Of a stretch of 64,000 nucleotides of DNA, positions 32,355-43,749 are shown piece by piece. The stretch's first letter is position 1, and every line of letters begins with the position of its first letter. The position numbers and the translations under genes are program-made. Origin of the DNA: Abelmoschus esculentus (taxonomy: Eukaryota > Streptophyta > Magnoliopsida > Malvales > Malvaceae); the NCBI GenBank assembly GCA_035048815.1, contig JAUCBN010000049.1, forward strand, positions 3,541,501-3,605,500. Reading direction: 5' to 3'. Under the pieces are notes generated by a model. That model ran no database searches, was not told where the DNA came from, and worked only from the letters and a program-made list of their open reading frames with translations.

Positions 32355-35287
32355 CTCCTTCTAAATCTAAACTCTTACCATATATTTTACAGGCACCTGA
32401 AGTTGAACTTAAGAAATTACCAGATCACCTAAAATATGCATTTTTAGGAAAAGATAATTCTTTATCATAATTATCTCAAGTAACCTTTCAAGAGAAGAGG
32501 AAAATAGATTAGTAAGTATACTACGTGAACACAAGCAAGCTATTGGATGGACTATCGCAGACATCAAAGGACTTAGTCCTTTGACTTGTATGCATAAGAT
32601 AAAGATCGAGGAAGGAGCGAAACCATCTCGGGAAGGATAACATCGTTTGAACCCACCATTGATGGAAGTCGTGAAAAAGAAATACAAAAGCTTCTTGATG
32701 CCAACATTATCTATCCGATATCAGACAGTAATTGGGTAAGTCCGGGCCATGTGGTCCCAAAGAAAACCGGAGTAACGGTAATTAAAAATTCGGAAGGTGA
32801 GTTAGTTCCGACCCGTGTACAAAATGGATGGCGCATATGCATCGATTATAGGAAGTTGAATTCTTTAACTAGAAAAGATCATTTTCCACTTCTATTTATA
32901 GACCAAATGATAGAGCGTTTAGCCGGAAAATCTCATTATTGTTGCCTTGATGGTTTTTCAGGTTTCTTTCAAATTCCTGTGGCACTTGAAGATCAAGAAA
33001 AGACTACATTTACCTGCCCATTTGGAACGTTCTCCTATAGATGAATACCGTTTGGATTATGCAACGCTCCATCTACATTTTAGAGATGTATGGTAAGCAT
33101 ATTTTCCGACTACGTCGAGAAAGGAATCGAGGTATTTATGGATGATTTCACAGTTTATGGTAATTCTTTTGATGAATGTTTATCGAATTTAACAAAAGTC
33201 TGAAAAAGATGTCTTGATTTTAACCCTGTGTTAAACTATGAAAAATATCATTTTATGGTTGATAAAGGATTAATATTAGGAAATATTGTTTCGTCTGATG
33301 GGATTGTTGTACATAAAGCTAAAATCGATATAATTCGTTCGCTTCCTTACCCCAAAATTGTGAAAGACGTTTGTTCTTTTTTAGGCCATGCAGGATTCTA
33401 TCGTCGGTTCATTAAGAACTTTTCAAAGGTGGCGCAACCCTTGTGCAATCTTTTGCAGAAAGATCAAATTTTCGAATTTGATCAAGAATGCATGAATGCT
33501 TTTGACGAATTAAATGAAAAGCTTGTGTCAGCTCCAATTGTTCAGCCGCCAAATTAGAATTACCCATTTGAGTTGATGTGTGACGTGTCGGATATGAGCG
33601 TGGGGTTGTACTTGGACAAAAATTTGAAAAGGAACCCCATGCGATAGCCTATGCATCCAAAACACTAGATGTCGCTCAGCGAAATTACTCGACTACTGAA
33701 AATGAGCTTTTTGCTATTATCCTTGCTTTAGAAAAATTTCGTTCATATCTTTTAGGTACTGATATTATTGTTTATTCTGATCATGCAGCATTGAAGTACT
33801 TGCTTAATAAAAAAGAGGCAAAATCTTGCTTGATCCAGTGGATTTTACTCTTACAAGAGTTTAATCTTCAAATTAAAGATAATAAGGGATGTGAGAATTT
33901 AGCTGCGGATCACTTAAGTCGACTCCCAATCCCTCAACATGGTGAACCAGTCGAAGAAAAGTTTCTAGAAGAACATTTATATATTGCGCAATCAATGTTG
34001 CCATGGTATGAGGACATGGTTAATATTTAGCCACGGGAGTACTTTCGTCTAATTTACCACGTTCTGAGGTAAGCCAAATTAAGCGAGAGTCTAGATTGTA
34101 CATTTGGGATGATCCACACCTATGGAAACATTGTTTAGATCAGTTAATTCGACGTTGTGTTGTCGAAAGCAAGGTAAATTCGATCCTTCGATTTTGTCAC
34201 TCTTATTCTTGTGGAGGTCATTTTGGACCCAAACGAACTGCGCATAAAATAATTGAATGTGGATTTTACTGGCCTAATATTTTTCGTGATGCATATTTGC
34301 TTTGTAAATCGTGTGATAAATGCCAACGAGTCGGTAATTTAAGTTGTAGAAATGAGATGCCTCTTAATCCCATTCATGGCTGCGAAATATTTGATGTGTG
34401 GGGTATTGATTACATGGGTCCTTTTGTTTCGTTTTTGGTAACTGTTATATAATTCTAGCTGTTGATTATGTTTCAAAATGGGTAGAAGCTAAGGCTACTC
34501 GTAATAATGATGCTAGAACTACTGCCGAATTTCTAAAGTCGTGCATTTTTTCCAGGTTTGGCACTCCAAAGGCGATTATTAGTGACCAAGGAACACATTT
34601 TGTCAATCGAATCATTGAAGCATTAATGAAAAAATATGGTGTTACTCAAAGAATCGCCACAGCTTACCATCCTCAAACGAATGGATAAGCCGAAGTTTTG
34701 AATCGAGAGATAAAATCCATCTTGGATAAAATTGTGAAGCCAAATAGAAAAGATTGGAGTTTGAAATTAAACGATGCCTTATGGGCATATCGTACTGCAT
34801 ACAAAGGTCCTATCGGCATGTCTCCATATCGTCTTGTCTTTGGTAAACCGTGTCACTTACCAGTTGAATTGGAACATAAAGCCTACTGGGCGGTAAAAGA
34901 ATGTAATATGCAAATGCATGCCGTTGGCGAAGCCAGGAAACTTCACATTCAAGAACTTGAAGAAATTAGACGCAACGCTTACGACAATGCTCAAATTTAT
35001 AAGGATAAAACAAAAGAATTCCATGATCTCCGTATTTTCTTTAATTTTTTTAATATTGGTCAGAAAGTTTTACTTTTTAATTCCAAGTAGAATTTTTTGC
35101 AGGAAAATAACGATCAAAGTGGACAGGACCTTTTATTGTGACTAAAGTATTTCCTCATGGTGCAGTCGAAATTAAAGTCGATTCAGAAATTTGTTTCAAA
35201 GTGAATGGACAATGGTTGAAGTCGTATTATGAAAATGCCTTTGTCGGTTTAATTGAAGAATTCAAGTTGCAAACGCCTGAAGTCTGA
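32355..35287 (+). pseudogene. Athila reverse transcriptase, RNase H and integrase, broken
   Basis: The reverse transcriptase shows HVVPKKTGVTVIKN, WRICIDYRKLNSLTRKDHF and the catalytic VFMDDFTVYG near 33140. RNase H follows, with CDVSD, TENELFAIILALEKF, YSDHAALKYLL and LAADHLSRLP. Integrase has the HHCC region (CHSYSCGGHFGPKRTAHK, CDKCQRVGN), the catalytic Asp in VWGIDYMGPF, IISDQGTHF and, beyond a stop, AEVLNREI with the catalytic Glu. Stops include 33043 (CGA to TGA), 33082 (CAG to TAG), 33203, 33555 and 34686 (CAA to TAA). Frameshifts lie near 32460, 32640, 33615, 34030 and 35090. The end is at the TGA near 35285. Confidence 0.92.
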
Positions 35288-37189
35288 ATCAGGTCGTCGA
35301 GCTAACGACGTTAAATAATAGCGCTTAATGGGAGGCAACCCATTTTAATTTAGTTTATTGATTTTCAGTATATTTTATTTTATTTTATTTTATTTGTTTA
35401 ATTAGTTTGAGAATAATTAAATAAATTTACATAGTAATAATTTATATTAGTTAAGTTTTATTTTATCCTTTCACATTTTAAATTTTTATTTTAATCTTTA
35501 TCTCCTTTTAATATTTTAAATTTTTCTTATCTTGATTCTAATAATTTGGTTTATCTATTTTACAGGTTAGGATTTTAAAATAAATTCAAACTCAAGAGAT
35601 AAATTTTTCAAAATTCAAAGAAACCGCAAACCCCACCTTTGACCACTATCTCGAAGCCTCGGGAAATTTTCGTGGGACCGATCCGTTTATGAAACGTCAA
35701 AGTTTTGATAAAAATCAAGAAAAATTTGCATCGGACATCAACACTCAAAATTTTGCGCAAAATTACACATGAACGTGGCCGCGGCCGTCATTAGATCGGG
35801 GAGTGTTCCTTTTCCCTCTCTTTACTTTTTATTTTATGTTTTGGGACAAAACGGTTTAAGTGAGGGGGAGGGAAAATTGGATATCGGTTCCACCTTTCTT
35901 ATTTTATGTTTGAAATCTTGCTATTTTGATATTAACATACTTGAAGTTTCTTGTTGCCATTCATTTAATTTGTTGCATCTTTTAAATTTTCTTGGTGAAT
36001 TTTAATCTTTCTTTAATTGGAACCTAAGATGCATGATAGTGTGTTGGCATGATTAAAGACTTTTGATTAAGATTCTTTGATATTCTATGATTGGTTAATT
36101 AAAATGTTGTTAGCTTGATACAATAACCCGTTATTTTGTGAGATCTTGAGCCTAAGGAGCATATCTTTGCATTCTTGCTCTTTTCTTCGTTTGTGTGTAC
36201 CGAATTTAATTTTAGCATTCTAGAACCTATGATGTAATACTTTTTGAGACTACATACATGAATATGATGCTTTAGTATGATAGAGGCACTTAAGTTTAAC
36301 CAATTCACTTCCTAAAATAGACTACCTTTGTTTTTATCCATTAGTGAACCACTTTGAGCCTACACCCATTTTCTTGTTTTACACCTTATTAATGCAACCC
36401 AAACCTTTATTTTTTTCATATTTCTATCTTTTTGCACCCTTGTCAAGACTTATGATCATATTTGCTCCACGAAAAAAAAATATGCATTCAAAAAAGAAAA
36501 AAGAAAGTGTGTATTCGAAAAAAAGAAGAAGAAAGAAAGAGGATTCGAAAAAAAAGAAAAAAAAAAGATAAAGAATTTCGAAAAAAATGAAAAAAAAGTG
36601 TCAATGTGTACTTTTCGAAAAAAAAATGAAAAAATGAAGATTGTTTCGAAACTCTTGAAAAAAATGATTGATTGATTTACTCTTTCCATCTTTTTGTGCT
36701 TCATTATTATCTTGGATTACTTCTTATGCTTTACGTCTTTTGTCTTGACACTTAGCCCCTCTTTTCGGCCTTTTCCCTACCTTCACCCTACCCCCGTTAC
36801 AACCTTGATTAAAGACCTCTTGACTTTTGCATCATGTTCAATTTTTAGTAGTGGAGATTAGATTTATTTGCAGGCTTATGGTAATGCTTTAATCAGTTTC
36901 GGCTTGAGCGATTCTTTGGAACCTAAACACTTTGAGCGAAATGAGTGAATCCTTGTGAGGGTATCAAGTTTTGCATCATTAAATTAGATAAGAATTGTAA
37001 TGTCTTATTCCGTTTGAAATTGTTTCTAGCTTGCCACATGCTTGATTGTTTATTAGTTGCAATATTTGCATTAATTTTCTTTCATTGAGGAGGATAAGAC
37101 TTGTAGTGAATTAAAGATGGAAACTTGTGGTTTTGTTATATTAGTTGAGGACTACTTGAGGACAAGCATTGAATAAGTGAGGGGGAATT
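35288..37189 (+). other. Athila 3' non-coding region with polypurine tract
   Basis: About 1.9 kb without a supportable gene. It starts with the Athila-typical GCGCTTAATGGGAGGCAACC near 35323. A stem-loop GTTTTG-GGA-CAAAAC (35838-35852) precedes oligopurine AAGTGAGGGGGAGGG. A second module (CTTG-AGGA-CAAG, 37155-37166, then AAGTGAGGGGGAATT) abuts the 3' LTR and is the polypurine tract. An A-rich run with GAAAA units occupies 36470-36660. No accessory ORF of the kind seen in families A to C is present. Confidence 0.82.
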
Positions 37190-39304
37190 TGATAAGTGTT
37201 CAAAATAGATAATATTTTGTACTTAATTACTCCTTGTCACACCCCAAATCTTCCCCCAATTTAAATTCGAAATCCCTAATTCTTAAACCCTAGAAATTAG
37301 GGATTTCCAGTGGTTTAGTTGTAATAATCTGAAAGTTGAGGGCTTAAGTGTGAATATTTTCAAATCTGCAGACCCTGGAATGGTAATTTTACCATTTTTC
37401 TTTTTGATAGTTTTCTTCTTCCTATCCGTTTCTGAAATCATCTTTAAGGGAGTTATTTTCCCATTCAATTCTCGTATAATTTTCAGATAACTCCCCATCT
37501 CCTGCTCATTGGAATCAATAAATCAAAATAAAATCAAGATCACTTTTGTTTCTCTGCAACCAATCATTCCCGTGTCTGAATTCTACTTTAGTGTTTGAAT
37601 CCTGGTGAGGTGGATTCCGAAACCGAGCATTTACCTCCTCCTCCTCCTCCTGGATGACCTCTTGTTCATCAACATTCGGGACCCGCACGTTCTACACCTG
37701 CACACTCTAGTGGTAGAGCCGAGTGTAGTCGACGTCAATATCGCCGTCGAGTCTTCTGCTTCGGGTGTGTTCTCTTCTGTTAATTCTGTTATTCCGTGTG
37801 TGCAATTCTTGTTAAATTCTGTATGAACATGCATCATCCTGTAATTATATTTCTGATTCTGAAATTACCATGCATGCCTCCTGTTAAAATATAAGTCACA
37901 CATTCAGATCATGTATTTGCATATAACATTGCATCTAGTTGGATTATTTGTACGGGGAAGATTAGTGATATATTCACTTCTGTTTAGTGGTTCTACGAGA
38001 TACCACTTCTGTTCAGTGGCTCCACCTGTGGGTCGAGTTTCCACTTCTGTTTGGTGTGATGGAGTTAGAGTGGTTCTGGGGGAGCCTACTCTTCTGATGG
38101 TGTTCGGAGATGGGTGCATATCATGCATACATGTTATCATCTGATTTTATCAATTTCAATTACAGAAACCTAACTTGAGACACAAGTTTTAATTACGAAA
38201 ACCCTAACTTTTAATCTGAGAAATTAGGTTAATTTTAGTGGTTATACTCCTTGATTTGATGAATTATGTTACCGATCTTGATGTTTTATGTTACCGATCA
38301 GTTGGAATTTGAATTTTAAATTTGGATTTATCTTTTGTAATTTGAATTTAAATATTTTAGAGTTATCTAGGATTTATCCCCTTATTTTAAGGTTTGTAAA
38401 AGGCTATAAATACCCATAAAACATCTTCAGTTCATCTTTTAATCCTAGAGTTTTCTTTCATCTTTTGGTTTCTTTCTTTATTTTTTTCGTGCTTTTATTT
38501 TTTTTATTTTGTTTTTATGTCGAACATAATTATGGAAAGAATTATGCTCGGCTAATTTCTCTTTAGCCAAGGGCTTAAGCGATGACTCGATCCAAATGTG
38601 AGGATTGAAAAGTGCATTATTAACTTCGATTTTTATTTCTTCAAGTTTTCTTCTGAACTTATTTTTAAAATTAAATTGATTTCAAAACTAAAGATTGACT
38701 TTGGTCAATACTTTGTTTTAATTACTTGTGTGGAAGGAAATATCGGCTATTGAAGCAACCCGACTTCCTGGGAACATACTTAGCAAATTGATTGCTAAGA
38801 AGAAAACTAAGATTGGATAAGTTATTATTGAAATAATATAATTTAAGTTGGTTTAAATAATTTAAATGATTTTTTCTACAAACATTGAGTTGGTGGATTA
38901 ATCCATGAAACCAAACTCAAAGATAGACTTGGGTATTCGGTTTAGAATTTTTGCTTCAAGGATAGAACCTTGAAAGCTAATTACCGACGTAAAATCCCGA
39001 AGTGAAAATATTTTTCCAATGATTTATTTAAATCGAGTCAAAGCGAAATCCTAAGGCTAGTTTTTATTATAATTAAATTACTTTCTTTATTTTATTCTCT
39101 CAATCATTTAGTTTCATTATATTCAACAACAACACCCTTTTACTTAAAAATCATTCAATATACTTGGATCGCCAATCAAACAAGCGTAATAAGGAAGTTT
39201 CTAGTCCCTGTGGGATCGACCCTTACTTCTCCTATACTATATTTAATTTCCTATTTATTATTTGATTATAAGGAATTTATTTTGACATTACACGATGCGT
39301 GTCA
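37190..39304 (+). mobile_element. 3' LTR of plus-strand Athila, interrupted
   Basis: It starts TGATAAGTGTTCAAAATAG and ends ACACGATGCGTGTCA, followed by GTTCT. It is 2115 bp, against 1263 for the 5' copy, because about 1 kb is inserted at 37237-38244. A stretch equivalent to about 24786-24945 of the 5' LTR is also missing after the insert. Confidence 0.92.
37237..38244. mobile_element. Unclassified 1-kb insert in the Athila 3' LTR
   Basis: TACTCCTTG occurs on both sides (37228-37236 and 38245-38253), so a 9-bp target duplication is possible. The left edge reads TGTCACACCCCAAAT if the preceding TG is counted, as in many Ty3 LTRs. The right edge is GTGGTTA, not CA, and no terminal inverted repeat is visible. 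The interior has an imperfect repeat of 'ccacttctgttcagtgg' type near 37976-38060. No coding content is supported. It could be a decayed solo LTR or a non-autonomous DNA transposon with 9-bp duplications. Confidence 0.55.
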
Positions 39305-39309
39305 GTTCT

Positions 39310-39919
39310 CCAAATTAATTATATTAAATTGTTGAAGCCTCGATCAAGGGAAAAAAGACAACAAAGCATATAGAAAAAAAATCAACACTGCAATATTGTA
39401 TACAAAAGAAAATGGAACAAGTAGCTTTTTAAGTTAAAACTATTTTTAACATAGTGATTAGCTTTTTCATAATTATTTTTGAATTAAGTTACTTATTTTT
39501 TCCTTAATTATCATGGTTTTTTATATTTTTAAAAGTAATTTAAAAAAAAGATTTTTTATATACTTTTTATGTGTTTCATAAAAATGTTATCAAATTAACC
39601 TTTAGGTTATGTTCAATACCATCTAAAACTTTAAAAAAAGGAGGATAGAAAAATAAAAATAAAATAAATTAATGATTTGCTAGTAAAAGAGAATTAAAAA
39701 TATTTTTATCATGTATAAAAGCAGGATGGAGACCCCAAGAGGATTAAAAATATTTTTTTTAAGAACAGGGTGATTATATATTTATTTTTTTCTTCACGCT
39801 TTATGTGTTTATAATTTGTCTTTCAACTCTCAATTATCGTTCCACCGCTAAGTATAAATCTTTATCCTCAACTAATAAATTTTCAAAGTTGAAGACGACT
39901 CAAGAAGAAGGGTAAAAGA
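39310..39919. other. Host A/T-rich upstream region of Cys-rich paralogue
   Basis: No transposon or coding signature is seen. From about 39880 on, the sequence aligns with the upstream part of the 24132 gene. Confidence 0.5.
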
Positions 39920-40057
39920 ATGGAAAGTACATCGATGAAGGTGATGATGATAGCAATGGTGATAAGCGTGATCGGGCACGAATTAGTCGTCGTCGCACAC
40001 GATTGTATAAAGGATTGTTCTGATTCATTTGGAACACCTTTGTTTCACCTCGGATGA
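39920..40057 (+). pseudogene. Truncated paralogue of the Cys-rich gene
   Basis: The ATG at 39920 gives MESTSMKVMMIAMVISVIGH, parallel to the start of the 24132 gene. Then comes CIKDC and an early TGA at 40055-40057, for 45 residues. Most of the Cys core and the linker are deleted. Downstream text near 40255-40370 still aligns with the intron, second exon and 3' region of the first gene. It is therefore a tandem duplicate that has decayed, not an independent short gene. Confidence 0.7.
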
Positions 40058-40838
40058 GAATGAAAGGGTACAAGATCAAGTGTTGGTAGTTTTTTTGGTC
40101 CCTTAGACTCTAAATCGGTTGCAACTCATACTCGATGTATATTCAATTATAGATATAAATTGTTATTTTTGAATAATATAAAATTTTTGAATTGTATGAG
40201 CAAAATATTTTAAGTGTAAGTTTTTTTATTTATCATTGTTTTTGTCTTTTAGACAGTCTGATGAGTAAAAAAAAGAACGAAATAATAATTATCAATTAAT
40301 TGTAATAAGTTTGGGACTTAATATTGCATAAAAACTTATATAATTGTTTGAATATGAAAATAATTTAAAGATGAGTATGATCCCTTGCTAAAAAGGTAAC
40401 ATTCAAAGTTTTTACCACATAAAATTTATTGTGTAGATATATGTAACGATTGGTTTATGTTTTCCCAGTTAGCTAACCCTACAACGTGATTTAGAATAAG
40501 AATCAACATTTGATGCTTAGCCCATAACCAAGGGTGGTTTAAAAATTTGAGGGTGAAGTATAATTTATTCAAATGAGGTTTTTAATTTATAATCGGTAAG
40601 AGATATAATATTTTTTCAAAAAATATTGTATTTCAAAAGATATTATTAGATTATTCTCTTGAACAACAAAAAATTAACTTATAAACATCTAGAAATAAAA
40701 AAATTCACTTAAAATTATCATTTTTTTGCATATTTTGAAGCAAAATCATTTATAACACATTCAATATCAATTTCTTATGACGATTGCCACCAAAACAAGT
40801 CCTTGTATTTCTTACGATATAGTTATTCGCAAGTATAC
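40058..40838. other. Host intergenic A/T-rich sequence
   Basis: It contains the decayed downstream homology to the Cys-rich gene up to about 40370, then A/T-rich sequence without ORFs, repeats or transposon ends that I can support. Confidence 0.6.
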
Positions 40839-42241
40839 TGATGAGTTCCCAAAAGTCCTCATTTTTATATCAATTCCCCACTCGATTATTGTTAATAAAA
40901 GACAGATTTAATGACAATATTGAATAATTCTTCTTTTTTCCATATTTCAGCATCCCAATACTCAATTCATGAATTTATCGATTATTTGGCATAAAACAGG
41001 TGCGGTTAATGGTTTTTCTCTTAGACAGGAAACTACCACACAGGTAATGCCAAATAGCATGATGGATGCTAGAAACCAAAGCTGGAATGTAGATAAGTAC
41101 CCACCTTGACAGCACTTGAAGGCCTCGGCAGCACTTGAAGGCCGCGACAGCACCTGAAGAGCAAATGTTGATATGATAGGAGATCTGAAGGGAAAAATAA
41201 GGTGGACGTTTTAAGACAAGCGGCATAGAAATCGGAGCTGGGAAACACACGAAAAGTCAAGGTCAAAGGCCACGTGTGAAAAGAATCTTTATAAGAATAA
41301 ACTAGGAAATAAAATAAATATCTTTTATTTATGTACTTAACTTGTGTTTTACTCCAAGTTGTATTCCTACTTTGGAAAGGTTTGCCCTAGGCCAAGCCTA
41401 TATAAACCATAGCCTATGTAGAGAGAAGGATATCTCGAAATCAAGTATTCATAGAAAACCCTAAACTCCTCCATCGTCCCCTTGGGGTTTAGGTTAGTTT
41501 GTGGAGTAGTTGCGGAAGAAAATTGTACTTTGCTTTCTTGTTTCATGCAATAAAATATCGAGGTTTGCTTATTCTTTGTCATTCCTTGTTCTTGCATGCT
41601 CGAGAGAGAAGTTTGTGAGTAATCCATTTATCTAATATCAAGAGAGTTAGATTCACGAAAGGAATAAGTACGGTGTTTCAATCGGGAAACACTAACTCGA
41701 CCTAGAGATAGGTTAAGAGTTTCAGCGGCTAAAAGAAGTGTGGAATTGGTTGGTGATTATAATTTATTCACACCGAGAGGTATCATCAAGGACTGGTCAT
41801 GAACAGTACTTCGACTTAGAGATAAGTGGAGTCATCAAAGGACACTGCCGAACTTCGGTAAAGTCTACCCAAGAGCAAGAGATTGTCGCGGCGGACGTAA
41901 TCCTTCATTGCCGAGGCAGAAAAACTGCAGTGTTGCCGAGGCAGTGTTGTATAATTGCATGAGACAGAAATAAGTCAATTGAACCCACACTACGAAGCAC
42001 TCTAACCTGCCCCACTTTTCCATCCTTGATTTCTTGATCATTTATCTTTATTGTTTTAATTAGTTTCTTTAGTTATAATCCAACTCAATTATCTGTGTCT
42101 TTACTTTTCCATTGTGCAGGAAGAATAAATTGCGTAAGTAAAGCCAATCCCTGTGGGTTCGACATCTTAAATACTACAATCTGACAAAAGGTGGAAGGAC
42201 GAATGCTTCATCATAAAAGCAGGACTTTCTAGCCTCCATCA
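40839..42241 (+). mobile_element. Solo LTR of family B
   Basis: From TGATGAGTTCCCAAAAG to CTAGCCTCCATCA, 1403 bp. It is homologous to the minus-strand LTRs at 46898-48294 and 49659-50775. TATA box at 41399-41406. Motifs TTGCCGAGGCAG lie at 41908 and 41933. The flanks TATAC (left) and ACTCT (right) do not match, so it is not a simple solo LTR of one insertion; recombination between elements is likely. Confidence 0.88.
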
Positions 42242-42358
42242 ACTCTCATCTGAGAGGTGTTTGATTCAAGCCTTCTCAAATGTAATGATTTCTTAATTTT
42301 TCTAACAAAACGACATTGTAACTTATTTTAGATATATTTTTTTTGTTTTATATTTATG
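42242..42358. other. Short unassigned spacer
   Basis: 117 bp of A/T-rich sequence between LTR B and an Athila fragment. Nothing recognisable. Confidence 0.5.
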
Positions 42359-43425
42359 AAACGCGCCGTGTAGTGTCAAAATAAAATTCCTTATTCTCAA
42401 ATAATAAATAGGAAATTAAATATTGTATAGGAGAAGTAAGGGTCGATCCCACAGGGACTAGTAAATGATCAAATTTTAGTTTTCTTCTTAGCATTGAATT
42501 TTCTAAGTATGTTCACAGAAAGTTGGATTGCTTCAATAGCTGATCTTTTCTCCCACGCAAGTAATCAAATCAACGTCTTGACTAATGTCAATCTTTAGTT
42601 TTGAAATCAATTTAATTTTAGAAATAAGTTCAAAAGTAAACTGAAAGAATATTGATGCGCTTTTCAATCCTCACATTTGGATCGAGTCATTGCTTAAGCC
42701 CTTGGCTATAGAGAAATTAGCCAATCATAATTACGGAAAGAATTATGCTCGAAATAAAAATAAAGAAAAAAAATAAAAAAAAGTAAACTTTTATAAATTA
42801 AACAAGATATAAAATTCAAGAAAATGAAAGATGAGTTCAAGGCTTACCAAAAGTGGGTATTTATAGCCTTCTAAAAACCCTAAAATAGTGGGATAAATCT
42901 AAAAAAATATTTCAATTCAAATTAAAAAAGATAAATCCCAATTTTGAATTTCAAATCTTGTCTGATAAGCTATCTGGAACGTTGATAAGCTATCACGCGC
43001 TTGCTGACATCATCTTGTAGAAGCTGCTGACTGAGTGTCACGTTAGCTTTTCATGCACAAAGTCATGCTCACCAATCCAGAATCGATCCAGAAAATAAAA
43101 AAAACTTCAAAAATCGGCCATTTAAGTGCATTTTCCATATTCACATTCTTGCACAAAAACACACGAAAACACTAATTAAGGAGTGATTAAACATAAAATA
43201 TTAATTATTTTGAGCACTTATCAAATTTCCCCTCACTTATTGAAAGCTTGTCCTCAAACATTCCTCAATTAACATACCAAAATCACAAGTTGCCAATCTT
43301 TAATTCACTACATGTCACAAATCCCTTAATGAAAGAAAATCAAAGCAATTATTGTAACTAAGAAACAATCAAGCGAGTGATAGACAAGAAACAATTTCAA
43401 ATGAAAAAAAAACATTCCAATTCTA
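42359..43425 (-). mobile_element. Athila 3' LTR and tail, minus strand fragment
   Basis: The minus strand reads polypurine tract AGTGAGGGGAAATT (about 43223-43237), then an LTR starting TGATAAGTGCTCAAAAT at about 43222 and ending near 42359 in TGACACTACACGGCGCG, with the last bases lost. A further 190 bp of the Athila 3' non-coding tail lie upstream to about 43425. There the sequence changes to family B internal DNA. The LTR is shorter than the 1263-bp plus-strand Athila copy, chiefly in U3. Confidence 0.82.
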
Positions 43426-43668
43426 ATCCTAAGTACTAAACCAAGTATACCTTTCTGATTTCAAGTCTGGTGAATGGTGCAAACTGCTGCAGCGGCTGGA
43501 AAATATATTGCTGCCTCGGCAATTTCAATAAAATTCAACACAATTTTTTTGCAGTAAAATTATAAGGATAGAAAATAAGAAAAAAATACGATAATCTAAA
43601 TACTTTCCATACATGGCAGATATTTACAGATTACAAAAGAGGAATCAATACTCCCCCACACTCGAGGG

Positions 43669-43688
43669 ATGCATTGTCGTCAATGCAT
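43669..43688 (-). other. Stem-loop before oligopurine in B1
   Basis: ATGCATTG, loop ACGA on the minus strand, CAATGCAT. It is followed downstream by CCCTCGAGTGTGGGGGAG, the same module as in element A (14368-14405). Confidence 0.85.
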
Positions 43689-43749
43689 GAAAATAAAAAG
43701 AAAGCTGAAAATAAAAAGACAAAAGATAAAAGAAAGACTATCGCCCTTT

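Larger units (their letters stand above)
24703..39304 (+). mobile_element. Athila-type Ty3/gypsy element with pol, heavily nested
   Basis: Both LTRs, a tRNA-Asp primer site, gag, protease, reverse transcriptase, RNase H, integrase, the post-integrase 'gggaggcaaccca' motif, a long 3' non-coding region and the polypurine tract are present in order. It is 14602 bp including three later insertions: solo LTR D, plastid DNA, and a 1-kb insert in the 3' LTR. No accessory ORF follows integrase. Stops and frameshifts make it non-functional. It is the only element in the window with RT and integrase. Confidence 0.93.

Noticed and set aside
36344..36704. Lys-rich and Phe-rich ORFs
   Set aside because: They are produced by the A-rich GAAAA run in the Athila 3' non-coding region.
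37237..38244. Mutator-like or Helitron element
   Set aside because: A 9-bp flanking repeat fits Mutator-like elements, but no terminal inverted repeat was found. No TC start with a CTRR hairpin end was found either. Left unclassified.
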